Positions 36,487 through 36,563 of a stretch of 36,563 bases of DNA are shown here, piece by piece. The position numbers and the translations under genes were made by a program. The stretch is from a virus. Positions within the stretch are counted from its first letter, which is position 1. Each line of letters opens with the position of its first letter. The DNA lies in the IMG/VR virus record IMGVR_UViG_3300014501_000042, positions 1 to 36,563 of that record. One strand, written 5' to 3'. The notes beneath the pieces are model-generated. The model saw only the letters and a list, made by a program, of their open reading frames with translations. It was not told the DNA's origin and did not search any database.

Positions 36487-36563
36487 TTATTTTTTGGCGA
36501 AGCGGGCGGCGGTTTCGCTCAGACGCTCGTCCATCATCTTGCAGGCGGCGATCGCGTCGAACG
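36487..36563 (-). CDS. C-terminal end of a reverse-strand gene, cut by the window
   Basis: On the reverse strand the frame entering from the right edge ends at TAA 36489-36487 and encodes FDAIAACKMMDERLSETAAR-FAKK. It has good coding character for a GC-rich genome. It lies just outside the putative attR and is probably a host gene. Too little is present to name it. Confidence 0.55.
   Translation of the reverse strand, partial: FDAIAACKMMDERLSETAARFAKK

Noticed and set aside
1-36563. tRNA genes or a tRNA attachment site
   Set aside because: No cloverleaf with T-arm GTTCRANYC and CCA-type end was seen near either putative att copy or elsewhere.

Overview
The window reads as one near-complete temperate siphophage genome (a prophage) with lambda-like gene order, in a GC-rich host. 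A Planctomycetota-type host is my best guess. The grounds are the codon bias, the paired palindromes of the 'accgcggagaacgcggagg' kind between genes, and the style of the structural proteins; this is inference, not proof. A perfect 17-bp direct repeat (107-123 and 36441-36457) lies almost at both window edges and probably marks attL and attR of an insert of about 36.3 kb. A clipped reverse-strand gene at the right edge looks like flanking chromosome.

Left arm, 126-10140 (+ strand): a near-consensus promoter (126-154) and a second one (341-370) feed a strongly structured leader with a 22-bp stem and a 13-bp pseudoknot-like pairing. The first gene (559-1839) resembles lambda O: a winged-helix-like N-terminus, and a probable replication origin built into its own linker (five GC-rich iterons framed by a perfect 21-bp inverted repeat). 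A long chain of overlapping ATGA/GTGA/TTGA-coupled small genes follows. It includes a C5-cytosine methyltransferase, a ParB-like/N4-N6 methyltransferase, two small membrane proteins and a J-domain protein. A clear rho-independent terminator (10229-10272) closes the arm.

Centre, 10378-15459: small regulators, a sigma-region-2-like protein resembling T4 gp55 (11235-11663), a 40-aa membrane protein behind four 19-bp tandem repeats, and an intact tyrosine recombinase (14014-15066). The recombinase lies far from both putative att sites.

Right arm, 15549-35508: small terminase, large terminase (GpA family), gpW-like protein, lambda-type portal, S49 protease with probable nested scaffold, decoration protein, Mu gpT-like major capsid protein, a large beta-helix protein, FII-, Z- and U-like completion proteins, tail tube, G/GT tail chaperones with a -1 frameshift, tape measure, two distal tail proteins and a lipoprotein-like membrane protein. 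A terminator at 35541-35573 ends the operon. A reverse-strand zinc-ribbon membrane protein (35589-36164) sits between it and the putative attR. No endolysin, CI-like repressor, helicase or lambda J-like tail-tip protein could be recognised.

The most unusual layer is a set of short palindromic repeats scattered through the whole element. Some are intergenic and appear to supply start codons or ribosome-binding sites. Others lie in frame inside genes, including the integrase, terminase, protease and tail chaperone.
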